Part shown: one piece after another, positions 32,237 through 42,587 of the stretch | Layout of the letters: each line of letters starts with the position of its first letter | Numbering within the stretch: position 1 is the first letter of the stretch | Source: Trichaptum fuscoviolaceum | Lineage: Eukaryota; Basidiomycota; Agaricomycetes; Hymenochaetales; Trichaptaceae | Direction: 5' to 3' | NCBI GenBank assembly: GCA_910574455.1 | Contig: CAJSYZ010000001.1 | Span: forward strand, 3,765,424-3,829,423 | Length of the DNA: 64,000 bases | Position numbers and translations under genes: made by a program | The notes under the pieces: model-generated | Seen by the model: the letters and a program-made list of their open reading frames with translations, nothing else | Databases searched by the model: none | What the model was told of the DNA's origin: nothing

Positions 32237-33661
32237 ATGTCGAATGCAACAGCTGCGAGCGGTACCGCTGACGCAAGTATCACGGCCCCGAGCGACTGGC
32301 AATACGTCTCAGAGGGTAGAGACACCATCGTTTTCTCATATAAGGGTCCGGAGCATCCTATTTTCACTGGAACAGTGCTTCGACTGCGCAAAATTGGTCT
32401 TGATTATCAGCCATCAGCTGACAGGTATTATGAGCGTGAAGCAGGAACTGATGATGAGGAACCAGATGATCCGACAATATCTTTTCAGAACCGCGTCACT
32501 TTCAAGCTGATTCCGCCTACTTTTTATCCCCGGTTGGAGGCCGTACGTGTGGACCGATCTTGGTTGGAACGTTTGAAAACTCTCTCGGAAAAGGATCGAC
32601 CTTCGGATCGAAGAATGAAGGACACAATTGACACTTTTCACCATAAAGCAGTACTTGCTACTGACTTGGTAGGGGGCGAAGGATGGTCAGTGGAAATTAA
32701 AGTGCGTCTTCTTCGTGTAAACTGAAATTTGTTCTCTAAGCTGATTGTACATTAACTCAGCCCAAGTGGGGTTTCCTCCCGAACCCCACACATTTATCCC
32801 CGGAAACCAAAGATGTGAAGACTCGAAGATGCCGGTACTGCATGCATTCTCAATACCGATCAAAGGAGGGTGAAAGACCTTCTAATGAGTATTGCCCACT
32901 CGATCTTTTCTCCGGTGATGAAGAACGCGTAGCTCTGGCGCTTCGAAATCTATGGGAAGCGTGGACGAAGGGTGGCGGTTCTTTCAATAATCTGCGCATT
33001 TTTGTACATGGCAAGCTCGTCGACCCGGATAAAGCTGTAAGCTCGAGTTGCTCAACGTTTAAGCGTTTCAGATCTAAATTAATTTGCTGAACAGGGTAGT
33101 GTCCTCAGCTTTCTCAAAATAAAAGACGACCAGCGCTTCGTGGAAGGCACGACGGATATGCCAGTGGATGGGCTCTCGGACGCCTTCGTCGCTTGCTTAC
33201 TTCCCTTCCTGCTAGAGACGCCCGTCTTCAAGTTGTTATCGCGCTTACAGCGCACATTGGACGCCTTAGACATTGAGGGCCTCTTCAGTCTTCATGCTGC
33301 AAGTCGAACATCCGCTTCCCTAGAAAGAACGTTTTCCGATCCTACTATCGACGACTGGGAGCAATTCGTTGACACCTATCTCGATCCCGACTTTAGGGAT
33401 ACCCTGGATTACAAGAACCCCGGTGCTGAACAGCTACGCTATTACACTATGGCATTTCTGATGTCAGCATCCTTCAAGGACTGCTCAGTTATCATGCGTA
33501 TACCCCTAGCTGGTGGGGCACCAGATTCTATCTCAGTAATAGATTTGGATCCGAAGAGCATGGCTAGCCTGAGAATATGGCTTGGTCTCGATCGGAAGTT
33601 GGCCACATCATTCCGAGATGATGGGCAGAAACGTTGTATTGACGTCGGCATGCATGAATGA
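32237..33661 (+). CDS. IPK1: Inositol-pentakisphosphate 2-kinase, copy 1
   Basis: Three exons (32237-32701, 32761-33036, 33095-33661) give 435 residues. The enzyme phosphorylates the 2-position of InsP5 to make phytate (InsP6), which supports mRNA export and phosphate signalling. Family motifs are WQYVSEGRDTIVFSYKG (nucleotide-binding loop), VEIKPKWGFLPNP across intron 1, CRYCMH, EYCPLDLFSGDEERV, NNLRIFVHGK and the metal-binding ISVIDLDPKS. Copy 2 on the minus strand is nearly identical at protein level. Here one codon is lost in RIPLAGGAPD (RIPTRAGGAPD in copy 2) and WLDLD is changed to WLGLD. The last few residues differ because of a one-base indel (DVGMHE versus DVWHA), so the true C-terminus is uncertain in at least one copy. 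No internal stops: probably functional. Confidence 0.88.
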
Positions 33662-33947
33662 TGTCGTTGAATTCTTTCACCTCAATAAATTTATAGTAAA
33701 GGTACGGGTCCATATTCAACTGTGTATGATGCACGTTAAAGTCTTCACAGATGATTTCGTACGTGCACTAGTGCTTTGATCACAAACTTCAACACGGATG
33801 TAATTCATGCTGTGTATGTCTTTTGCTGTTCACACAATATGCAATCATCGAAGGTCTTAAAGCTATCTCCGAAGGCTGCGTCTATATTGTAATGGCGTTC
33901 CATTTAATTCTAATTCAAACATCTAAACATGACATTCAGAAGTACAT

Positions 33948-36541
33948 CTATTTTCCGGGCTCGATAGGTGTGATATTCTTTCCACGAGCCAACGCAACAA
34001 GACCTAGCACGACATGTTTGAGCGCGGACCTACTTTCATAGATTGGGAGTATGATGCAGCAGAAGCCGGCACAGAATGACCAAATCTTACGAAATACTGT
34101 CAGATATCGTTTATCACGGGATACGAAGATGAGCTCACCATCGCAACGACCATCCAAGCGGTGAAGAAGCCGGGTGAGTAAACGTAAGAGGCGGACCCGA
34201 GGGGGATCGGTACGAGGATGGCAATGATGACGATGATCGCTGTAGACCACCAAAATGCTCGCTTAACATCAGCTGGATCAGCCTTCTCAACAACTTCGAC
34301 AAAGTCTTCATGCGCGAGCTCCGCGGTCACTTCTGCTACAGAGGGTGAATTTGACCTCTTGGATTTCTCATCATAATGGGTAACCGTGATAACTTGTGCG
34401 GTGGGAAGCAAGTCACCCTCGCGATGCGCCTGACCAATGATTTTTACTAAAACACATTATGAGACGTAGTTAGGCTAGTAGTGACGCAGAAAACGTACTG
34501 TTCCGAGTTCCTGTGAAGTCATAGTTGTCTGGCTTCATCAAGGAGATGATGACAGCGATTATACCACCTGTGCACAGACTGACCGTATTGCCCGCGAGAG
34601 ACGAGTAGCTTGAGATAAGATTTGCGACGTTGACGGTGCCATAGAAGTACCGACAAGTGATAATCCACGCTAAGATAGCAAGAGCGGTACCACCCATGGA
34701 ACCGATAAGGACAGCAGACTTGTTAAGCTTTGACCAGAGGACAGTGAGCATGACAGGGACGACGGGAGCACCGATGATTGTGCCACAGAAATCTGCGAGG
34801 GGAGATGAAAAAAGGAAAAGAGAGGAGATTGAAAGGAGACATATGTACTTACAGTAAACGAAGTTCATATCGACATTTCCTGCGTTCAGTATGACACACC
34901 AGACAGAGATCCAGACACCCCAAACTGCAACAGCGATATGCGCAATCCTGAGCATTTCCCGAGCGGTAGCCTTCGGGCGGAAATACGTCTGAGATCGGAT
35001 GAGTTGAAAATCCAGTTTACTAAACTGCCTCAGACACTCACCCGATAGACATCATACGTGAAGATCGAGGAGACGGAAATGAGTTGCGCAGAGCAAGCAG
35101 ATGTAACAGCCATGTAAGTTACAATTAACATACCAATGGCTCCGGACTTTCCAAGGAGCGCCACTGCAGCAGCAGGTGCAACAAGTCCGGCGCCCTGCTG
35201 CGCTACACTGAGCGGTTGCGGATATGTAGGGAAGACGGGGTTTGCCTGGAGGGCACGTGCAGACAGACCCATGACAGTTCCAAAGGCGAAAGGTACGCTG
35301 AACCAAGAAAGTCCGCCAAGGAAGTAAGCCCTGGTGGTGCCCTTTGGATTCGACGCGATCGCACGCTGCCAGTAAGACTGGTCGAGGAAAACGGTCGCAG
35401 AGCCGATGGTAATAGATATGCCGGCATCTTTTACAGAATGAAATAAGATAAGCGTTGTGTAGAGGCGGATAGCCAAGGTCGAGAAAGTACGAACAGATAA
35501 ACCCCGGTTTCGAGTGGAATGTAAGGTAGGAGCCATTGAGGTTTCCCTCCACTGGGGTAATTTCTGAAGCTTTAACGAGTAGCGCATGGAGAGCCGAGGG
35601 CGACCCAATTAAGTCAGACGATCCGCATGCCTATGTCAGTAATGTAAGATTATTCAGATCTGTGAGCATTTAGACACCAATCAATTAGGGCTCACAGTGT
35701 AAAGGAAAAGCCAGATGATAACGAAGACGATTGTTGTGTGCACATAGTCGGATATAAAAGTGCTACGAAGACCACCGACGATCACAAAGGCAATGACACC
35801 CACTGGGAGAAGCATCGTCGCTGCACGTATATCCATGCCTGTAAGTGCAGAGATGGAAGCACTACCGCCCAGAAGCAAAATGGCAGACACCATAAGTGAA
35901 GTGAAAAGCGCATAGAACTTCAAGAATATTAGGAACGCAATCGAGAGAGTGGCAGTGAACTCATGCATACCAGAAACATGAGATGGGCAGAAGTACCAAA
36001 GCGTGCTTTGACGATCTCCAAGAACGTACGGGCACCATTCGCGTTCTCTTTCACCTTTGAGGCGATGACAGAGAAGAAGATAATCTCGACACTGCAGACT
36101 TCAGTGATAGTGCAAGATGGTGATTGATTTACCTACGTTCCGCAAACGCCGTACCACCATCCACCAGAAACGCCGAATTGATAGCAAACGAGCGAGGAGA
36201 CCATGAGAGTGGCACTCCAAGTCCAAGCAGATACCTACGATTTCGATAAGAAATGTATCTTAATATATATGGGGATAAGAATGCTCACAATTCCCGAACA
36301 GACAAGGCCAGGTTTGACATTACGACTTGCGCTCGAGAATTCCTCAGCTGGATACGAAGACCATCAAACCGGAGTATGATAACAAGACATGGCGCACACC
36401 TTCAAAGGGCGAAGTCTCTGTAAGTTTTCCTTGCACCCAACTAAGGGCAAGCATGAAAAGCGCAAACGCAAATCCGCCGCCAAGAATGATTCCATAGCCT
36501 GAGGACTGCGGTAAGACTGCCACGAATTCACCATTCGCCAT
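33948..36541 (-). CDS. DUR3: DUR3-type urea/polyamine active transporter (SSS family)
   Basis: Eleven minus-strand exons (36541-36400, 36347-36289, 36234-36137, 36091-35971, 35917-35696, 35630-35495, 35427-35042, 34988-34853, 34792-34499, 34446-34139, 34085-33948) total 2040 nt and 679 residues, the normal size. Dur3 imports urea across the plasma membrane with protons. Visible family text includes SGYGIILGGGFAFALFMLAL, RNVKPGLVCSGIVSAWTWSA, FFSVIASKVKENANGARTFL, LLGGSASISALTGM, VGGLRSTFISDYVHT, FLDQSYWQRAIAS, TSACSAQLISVSSIFTYDVY, and IIGAPVVPVMLTVLWSKLNK. The C-terminal stretch IWSFCAGFCCIILPIYESR is reached by an acceptor at 34086. It ends about 70 bp from the edge of duplication copy 1. 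The upstream region has GATA-type motifs. Confidence 0.9.
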
Positions 36542-36716
36542 AGTGAAGGACGGAGGGAACGAGGACGACTACCGCAATGCAATAGCCACTCTGCGCCTTG
36601 TGCTACTCCTCCCTCATCCTTTATTTATAGTGATGTCTGGCAGCGAGAAGTAGTGCTTTGGATCCCCCATGACCTCGGAGACGGCGAAAATAGTACTTGC
36701 TCTATAATTTGGTGAA

Positions 36717-36765
36717 GATAAGAGAAAACGAGGAAGCTATAGGCTTTGGGAACTCCGTCGTTATC
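36717..36765. promoter_or_regulatory. GATA-factor-like motifs upstream of DUR3
   Basis: GATAAG at 36717-36722 and its inverse TTATC at 36761-36765 lie 176-225 bp upstream of the DUR3 start codon, in the 437-bp divergent spacer shared with the myosin light chain gene. Paired GATA sites are what AreA/Nit2-type nitrogen regulators bind. Such short motifs also occur by chance. Confidence 0.3.
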
Positions 36766-36978
36766 GGTTCTATTCAAGATGCAGTCTGTGAGAGCTATAG
36801 TCTGAGTCCAAGTGCACCATGCCACTGGCAAGCGTTCAGGCCCGATTTTCTAGTAGCTGAGAGCGATCACGTGCCAGTGCCTCAGGCTTGGGCAAAAGGT
36901 CCTAACCCCTAACGTTGTTCGTTGCGTCTATACTGTCGCGATAACACACGATCACACATCTTACATCCTTTACCGGAC

Positions 36979-37697
36979 ATGGTGTGTAAATCAATCTCCC
37001 CAATGAACGAGATTCTGATACTATAATCGCGTTTTACTAGAGCGACAACGCAGGTGAATGCGCATATTATCATAACGTGCCACGGTATTGAACACCCTTC
37101 GCGTTTTCGCAGAATACAAGGAAGCCTTCGCGCTTTTTGACAAGAAGGGCACAGGCGCAGTACCGCGAGAGACTCTAGGAGACCTCTTACGCGCGCTTGG
37201 GCAGAATCCAACTCAGGCCGAGGTCGCAGACATCGTGGCTTCAGCTCCTCGCGACGGCAAGTTTGCATACTAGTCACGCTTTGAGAAAGGAGATTTGATC
37301 CCTATACCGCTTGCAGTGGACTACAAAACGTTCCTTACCATTCTCAACCGACCTGATGGATTCAAGCCTGCAGGAACTGCTGGTACGCAGAACGGTGAAT
37401 GTTGATGAATGAAGGTCTAATCGTTTGCTTCAGAGGAGTTCATTCGAGGCTTTCAAGTCTTTGACAAGGATGGCAACGGTGTAATTGGCGCTGGAGAGCT
37501 ACGCTACGTCTTGACACAACTTGGCGAAAAGATGACGGATGAGGAGGTCGATGAACTTTTGAAGGGTGTTCAGATTGGAGCGTACGTGATTTACATTGCC
37601 TGTATATTAGATCCCCTGCGACTGATATGGTTTCCAAATGTGCAGCGATGGCAATGTGAACTACGAGAGCTTCGTGCGCACAATACTGAGTCAATGA
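36979..37697 (+). CDS. cdc4: Cdc4-type myosin essential light chain (EF-hand)
   Basis: Six exons: 36979-36981 (only the ATG), 37041-37053 (13 nt), 37113-37256, 37317-37382, 37434-37581, 37646-37697. They join as [20 protein letters not shown], then [75 protein letters not shown] and [16 protein letters not shown]. The fission-yeast homologue (also called Cdc4, unrelated to the F-box protein) binds myosin heavy chains and builds the cytokinetic ring. EF-hand 3 ([12 protein letters not shown]) keeps Ca-binding residues and the others are degenerate. The third intron starts GCAAGT, a GC-AG intron. With a GT donor the frame would hit a TAG. The product is about 141 residues, the normal family size. 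Confidence 0.88.
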
Positions 37698-37848
37698 TTT
37701 CCTATGATCATTTGGATGAGTTTCGCGTTTTGCTCCATCTTTGTTGCCTTCAACCTTCACTTCCGGATCAACAGCCCGTGCATTATATATCAAATAAGTT
37801 CAGAAAACGCCAGTACAACATTAACGATCTGCATGTCCATCGGCTGTA

Positions 37849-39411
37849 CTACTCTTCCTCCTCTGTATCATAATCACTATCTCCATTACTTTCCTGCTTG
37901 GTACCCGGAATCAGTGCATGTCCAGGGATGGATTCAACCACAAGCTGGGCACCGCCGTGAAGTGCTTGCACAGAAGAAAGAGGTACGTGGCTTTGCCATG
38001 GGATTTCCTGTCGAGGATAGGACGTGGCGAGCTTGAAAGACCAGTAATCGTCTGTAATGCCGGCCACACCAGGCTCGTATCCGGCGGGGGGTGAGGAAGG
38101 GTCCTCGGATTCTGGTAAGTTTTTCGGGATTAGATGCGACGCGACGAACACGTAGAGTGTTGTCAGATCGTCGGAGGGCGTGAATTGTCGAATGACGCGT
38201 TTGCCGTCTGCGAAACGCACGCCTAGTCGAATTGTATCTTTCGGGCTTGCGACTTTCGTTTCGGGCGCCAACAAGGTCCTGCGAGCATAGCGATACCAAT
38301 GCAGTCTGTTGTTGTCTCGCGCTGCCTTCTCCTCTGCTCGCCTCTGGCGCTCACGTTCTTCCTGGGCCAGTTTCAGTTCCTGCATCTCAATTTCCTCCTT
38401 CTGGCGCCTTTCCTCAGCCATCTTAGCTTGGATTCGCTCCGTGTCCCGTTGCGCAGCGAGTTCATACGCGGTATTCTGTGCTTCGACGATTCGCCTCTGT
38501 TCGAGGTGATGTTCATGTTGGGCGCGCAAGCGCTCAAGAAGAGGTAGTGCACGCGGTAGAAGAGTGTTGGCAATGTGCTCAACGAGCGCCCGGGGAGATG
38601 TAGGTCCGAGTTCAGATGACGGTAGGTCTGTGTCAGTTGGATGGGAGGGTCCCTGGTGCCGCGAAAGGACAGTCAGAATAGGCGATGGTGTTGAGCTAGA
38701 GCTTGAAGTAGTGTTGCGCGACCCTCCTCTAGATTGTAGGGCAATGAATGCAACGAATGGGAACGTTGTTGCGCCCAGTTTCTGTGCGGCTGTATGACAG
38801 TGAGTATAATTGATCGTCGCCTTCAGGAATTTAGACAATACCTTGCGATGCTTCGTAGTCTCTGACATCTCCGCCCCACACCAAGAAGTTGTTCTTCTTC
38901 AGAATATCATTAAACTCTGTGTCGACAAGAGTAGTACTAGCGAAGCGTCAGATCCGTCACAAAAGCATCAAAATGCAAGACCATCTCACTTCTTGAATTC
39001 CTGAACATCGTCATGTTCTTCGCTCACGATAATAACACAGATAGGTTTGTAATCTCTCTGAGCCTCCTTTAGTGCGCTTTCGTAGCTTCCAAGATAGAAC
39101 TCAGGAATGTGTTTCCTGAATGCCCTCGTGCTTTCATTGCGCCGACTAAGGGTGCTTGGTCCTGGGCCCGCCTGAGCCTCTGCACTTGTTGACATACCAA
39201 TCATATCCCCAATCCTGCTCTCCCGAATAGCCCCAGTCTCCTCCTCCAGTTCCCGCACCCACCGGTCTGTCACACTCGCTGGGTCGCTCGCGAGGTGTCT
39301 TCTGGACGTCGGTGACCATGTTGAGAGGTAGTGGAAAATGCGGTGGATGATGCCGAATGAAATCGACAATGGGTAAAGTAGAGTGTGCAGCAGCTGAGAA
39401 AGGAACGACAT
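37849..39411 (-). CDS. UAS/UBX-domain protein (FAF2/UBXD8-like)
   Basis: Minus-strand exons 39411-38990, 38936-38842 and 38789-37849 give 485 residues from the ATG used here. The family anchors Cdc48/p97 at the ER membrane for degradation of misfolded proteins and lipid regulation. Near the start is a hydrophobic hairpin-like segment ([20 protein letters not shown]). Next comes the UAS thioredoxin-like domain ([57 protein letters not shown]). A long charged coiled coil follows ([20 protein letters not shown] and on), then the UBX domain ([20 protein letters not shown]). Family members start with a UBA domain. UBA-like text lies just upstream (39420-39530) but in shifting frames, so an upstream exon may be missing and the start is uncertain. 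Confidence 0.85.
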
Positions 39412-39609
39412 TTCGCAAGAAGGATTCTTCCTCGAATAACGATGAATTAGAAGATGAAGCTTGCAGAGCAGTGGCCACGCCCTGACGAACAGAGAAGGTC
39501 TGGTAAAGGCGTGAATTTGAGTGGGGATCAAACACTAGTCTAATAAAGACCACGTCTGCGAGACGCGCTCTATTTTTAGACACGCCTCTGCTTCTCCAAA
39601 CCTACACTC

Positions 39610-42289
39610 ATGGCCTCCGCGTCAACGTCGTCAGCGCCGGCGACATCTCTAAAAATGTGAGCTGTTCTCTGCTATGGATGTCCTGATATATATCTAATAT
39701 TTTGGAAAGACTGACCGTTGGACCTGCTGTTGGTTCCATCCGGGAATTATTCTCGAAAGTCAAGGCAATCGACGCGAAACACGGGAAATTTGAACTGGTG
39801 TTATGCGTTGGCGATTTCTTCGGTCCAGAGGGCGAACATGAAGACGAAGTTCGGGCTTTACTGACAGGAGAGTTCGAAGGTACTTGTTCAATGGACTTCC
39901 ACGTTCGACTAGACGCATTGAGCACCGTCGAACGTAGTTCCAATAACTTGCTATGTTATGCAAGGGGATCATCCCATTCCTCAAGCCGTGGTTCAGAAAT
40001 TTGCGGAAACCGGCGCTCAGATATGCCCCAACCTCTTCCTTCTCAGTGCGTTCTACTCATGCACTACTGTGCGTTGATTTTAATCGAAATTCCACTCCAG
40101 GCAAATCTGGCTTCCTTACAACCTCTCACGGACTCCGTATAGGATGCCTAGGAGGGCTGTTTGACGAACAAATTTACTCGAGCACAGAGGCGCCTTTAGT
40201 AAGGATCTGACGCATAGACAAAGAGTTTACTCCGTCTGACATGTTTTCCTGCTGACCAGGGCTTCTCCGATCCATATTTCTCTTCCCTGACAGTCGAGAA
40301 ACTCATCTCCAATATCTCGACCTCCACATCTCCCGCGACGAATTCCAATGGTGTCAAGCTATCGCTTCTCGAACGTGTCTCCTCCTCCTCCTCGCACCTC
40401 GTCGATATACTCATCAGCCAAGTCTGGCCATCTTCCATTACCAAGTTCGCAGCTGCCGCACCTAGCGTTGCGCCAAACCATGCTGTCGGGTACATAGACG
40501 ATGTTGTCAGACGTGCGAAGCCCCGCTATCACTTCGCCACAGGTGCAGGCAATCCTCCGCAGTTCTGGGAACGAGAGCCGTTCGTCTGGGATGATGAGGA
40601 TGGACGTGTCTCGAGGTTTGTGAGTTTAGGAGCGTTCGGCGGTGACCACGGCTCAGCGAAGAAACCAAGAGTTAGAACATGATTATTTTGTCATAAATAT
40701 CTCACTCACTAAATTAACCTTGCAGTGGTTCTACGCCTTTTCAATCGCACCTGCTTCCGGTGGAAGCGCGCCAAAACAAGCTCTCCCAACAAATGCAACA
40801 TCAAATCCTTTCACAAGCTCCTTTTCCACCCAAAACTCTTCAGGAAAACGACCTGTTGACATGGCTGAAGCTGAGAACTTTATTTTCGGCGTAATTAACC
40901 AGCCTCATCTGAAACGTGCCAGACGTGGATAGATTTCTTTACTCGTGTACCGGAAGACACGCTGACTAAATTATTTGTCTACAGAAAACGGAGAGCCCGG
41001 AAAACCTCCTCCTGGATATAAATGTAAAATCTGCGAATCACCAGATGTACGTGCGTATGTGTAGCTTCATCAATTCGCTTACGGACTATTCTCCAGCACT
41101 TTATAACTGACTGCCCTGATCGAGCAAAACCACCGGAGAACTACATATGTAAAATATGCAACAAAGTAAAGTACACTTTCTCTTTTGTCTTAATCCAGCC
41201 TTTGACTCTTTGAAACCTCAGCCAGGGCACTTCATACGCGATTGTCCGGAGAAGAACACACCAGGCGATACAGGTGGACGCAAGCCCCCTCCTGGATACG
41301 TTTGTCGTGCATGCGGGGGTGATGGACATTTGATACAGGATTGTCCTGTAGCTTCCCAACAACATCATGAGCAGCGCGGGAAGCGAAGACCTCCCCCAAG
41401 AGAGATCAAACGTGAGTGTTTCTGGTACAAGGCTGGGTGTTTATCTGACTTTTCCCTTAGCCGGAGAATGCTGGTTCTGCCTATCAAACCCAAGCGTTGC
41501 GTACGTCTCGTCCCTTCATCACATTCCTCCCGAAGCTCATCGCACAATTTCACCGCCAGAAAACACCTCCTAGTCTCCATCGGCACCGAATGCTACGCCA
41601 CGCTGCCCAAAGGGCCCATCATCCCCACCGGTGCGTCCTCCAACCCGGACATCTCCAAGGTCCCCGGCGGGGGGCACATCCTGCTCATCCCCATCACGCA
41701 TTGCCCGACCTTCTCCGCACTTCCCGCCGCGCTCGCCGTGCCCATCGTCTCCGAGGTCGAGCAGTACAAGTCCGCGCTGCGCAGCCTGTACGCGAAGCAC
41801 GGCGCCGCGCTCGTCGCCTTCGAGGTCGGCATCCTCAGCGGTAAGGGCGGGCACGCGCACGTGCAGTGCGTCCCCGTCCCTCTCCGTCTCCAGAACCGCG
41901 TCGAGGGCGCGTTCGTGACCGAGGGCAGCCTCGGCGGGATGAAATTCGAGGAGGACCCGGACGCGGCGCTCGAGGCGTGTGCGGGTGGCCGCGCGAACTA
42001 TTTCCGGGTAGACCTCCCGGACGGGAGGAAGATGGTGCATCTGATCAAGCAGGAAGTGCCATTCAGTGTTCAGTTTGGGAGGTAATGTCGTTGTCTTCCT
42101 TCTGCCCGTCCTTTCGCATACTGTACGCTAATCAAGCCTGGAACCTAATGCAGACAAGTACTATGCAAACTCCTTGAAGTACCGGATCGAATTGACTGGA
42201 AGGCATGTTCACAGACTGAACACGAGGAGAAGGCCGACGCGCAGGCATTCAAGGCCGCTTTCGCCCCTTTCGATACCACTCAAAGCTAA
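39610..42289 (+). CDS. DRN1: CWF19L1/Drn1-like splicing and debranching factor with three CCHC zinc knuckles
   Basis: Twelve exons (39610-39656, 39710-39879, 39938-40045, 40101-40198, 40260-40670, 40726-40924, 40985-41046, 41097-41165, 41222-41411, 41461-41500, 41560-42081, 42154-42289) sum to 2052 nt, 683 residues. Drn1 helps the Dbr1 enzyme turn over intron lariats. The N-terminal metallophosphoesterase-like domain shows ILTVGPAVGSIRELFSK, FELVLCVGDFFGP, YVMQGDHPIP and LRIGCLGGLFDEQIY. Three zinc knuckles follow (CKICESPDHFITDC, CKICNKPGHFIRDC, CRACGGDGHLIQDC), each close to an intron. The CwfJ C-terminal domains come last (GECWFCLSNPSVAKHLLVSI; KGGHAHVQCVPVP with a HIT-like His triad; then FRVDLPDGRKMVHL). 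The frame is intact throughout. The three knuckles between the two halves probably bind RNA. Confidence 0.9.
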
Positions 42290-42587
42290 TTTTCCCCAAT
42301 TCCTTCAAAGTTGATGTTGTGAGACCAATTCGCATTCGCATCCACATTCCGTCTGCACAAACAGTGTGAATACATATATATCTTTACGTTCTGTAGTGTG
42401 TTTCCTTTGTTCGCATTAATTCATCACAAGCACAGCAGCCTACGTGTGTGTAATGTACAATTTTAAAGGTCTGAGAAGTGGTCATGGTACGTAACTCCAC
42501 GTCTTCTACCTAGTCCATACTGAACTCATCGTCGAGGGGGCCTATGAGGAGTTTCCACCTATCTATCATCTACAAGTAGTAGATCCT

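Larger units (their letters stand above)
31090..33880 (+). repeat. Inverted duplication, copy 1
   Basis: This block matches sequence on the opposite strand between about 57.0 and 61.0 kb. It contains, in plus-strand order, the 3' part of the SDR gene, the SDR-IVD spacer, the first part of IVD, an unmatched insert (about 31790-32100) and the whole IPK1 gene with about 130 bp upstream and 220 bp downstream flanks. In copy 2 the order read along its own strand is IPK1, SDR, IVD, so the order is permuted as well as inverted. Confidence 0.85.

Noticed and set aside
41570..42040. 156-codon minus-strand open frame
   Set aside because: Antisense of the GC-rich Drn1 exon 41560-42081, which carries the HIT-like His motif.
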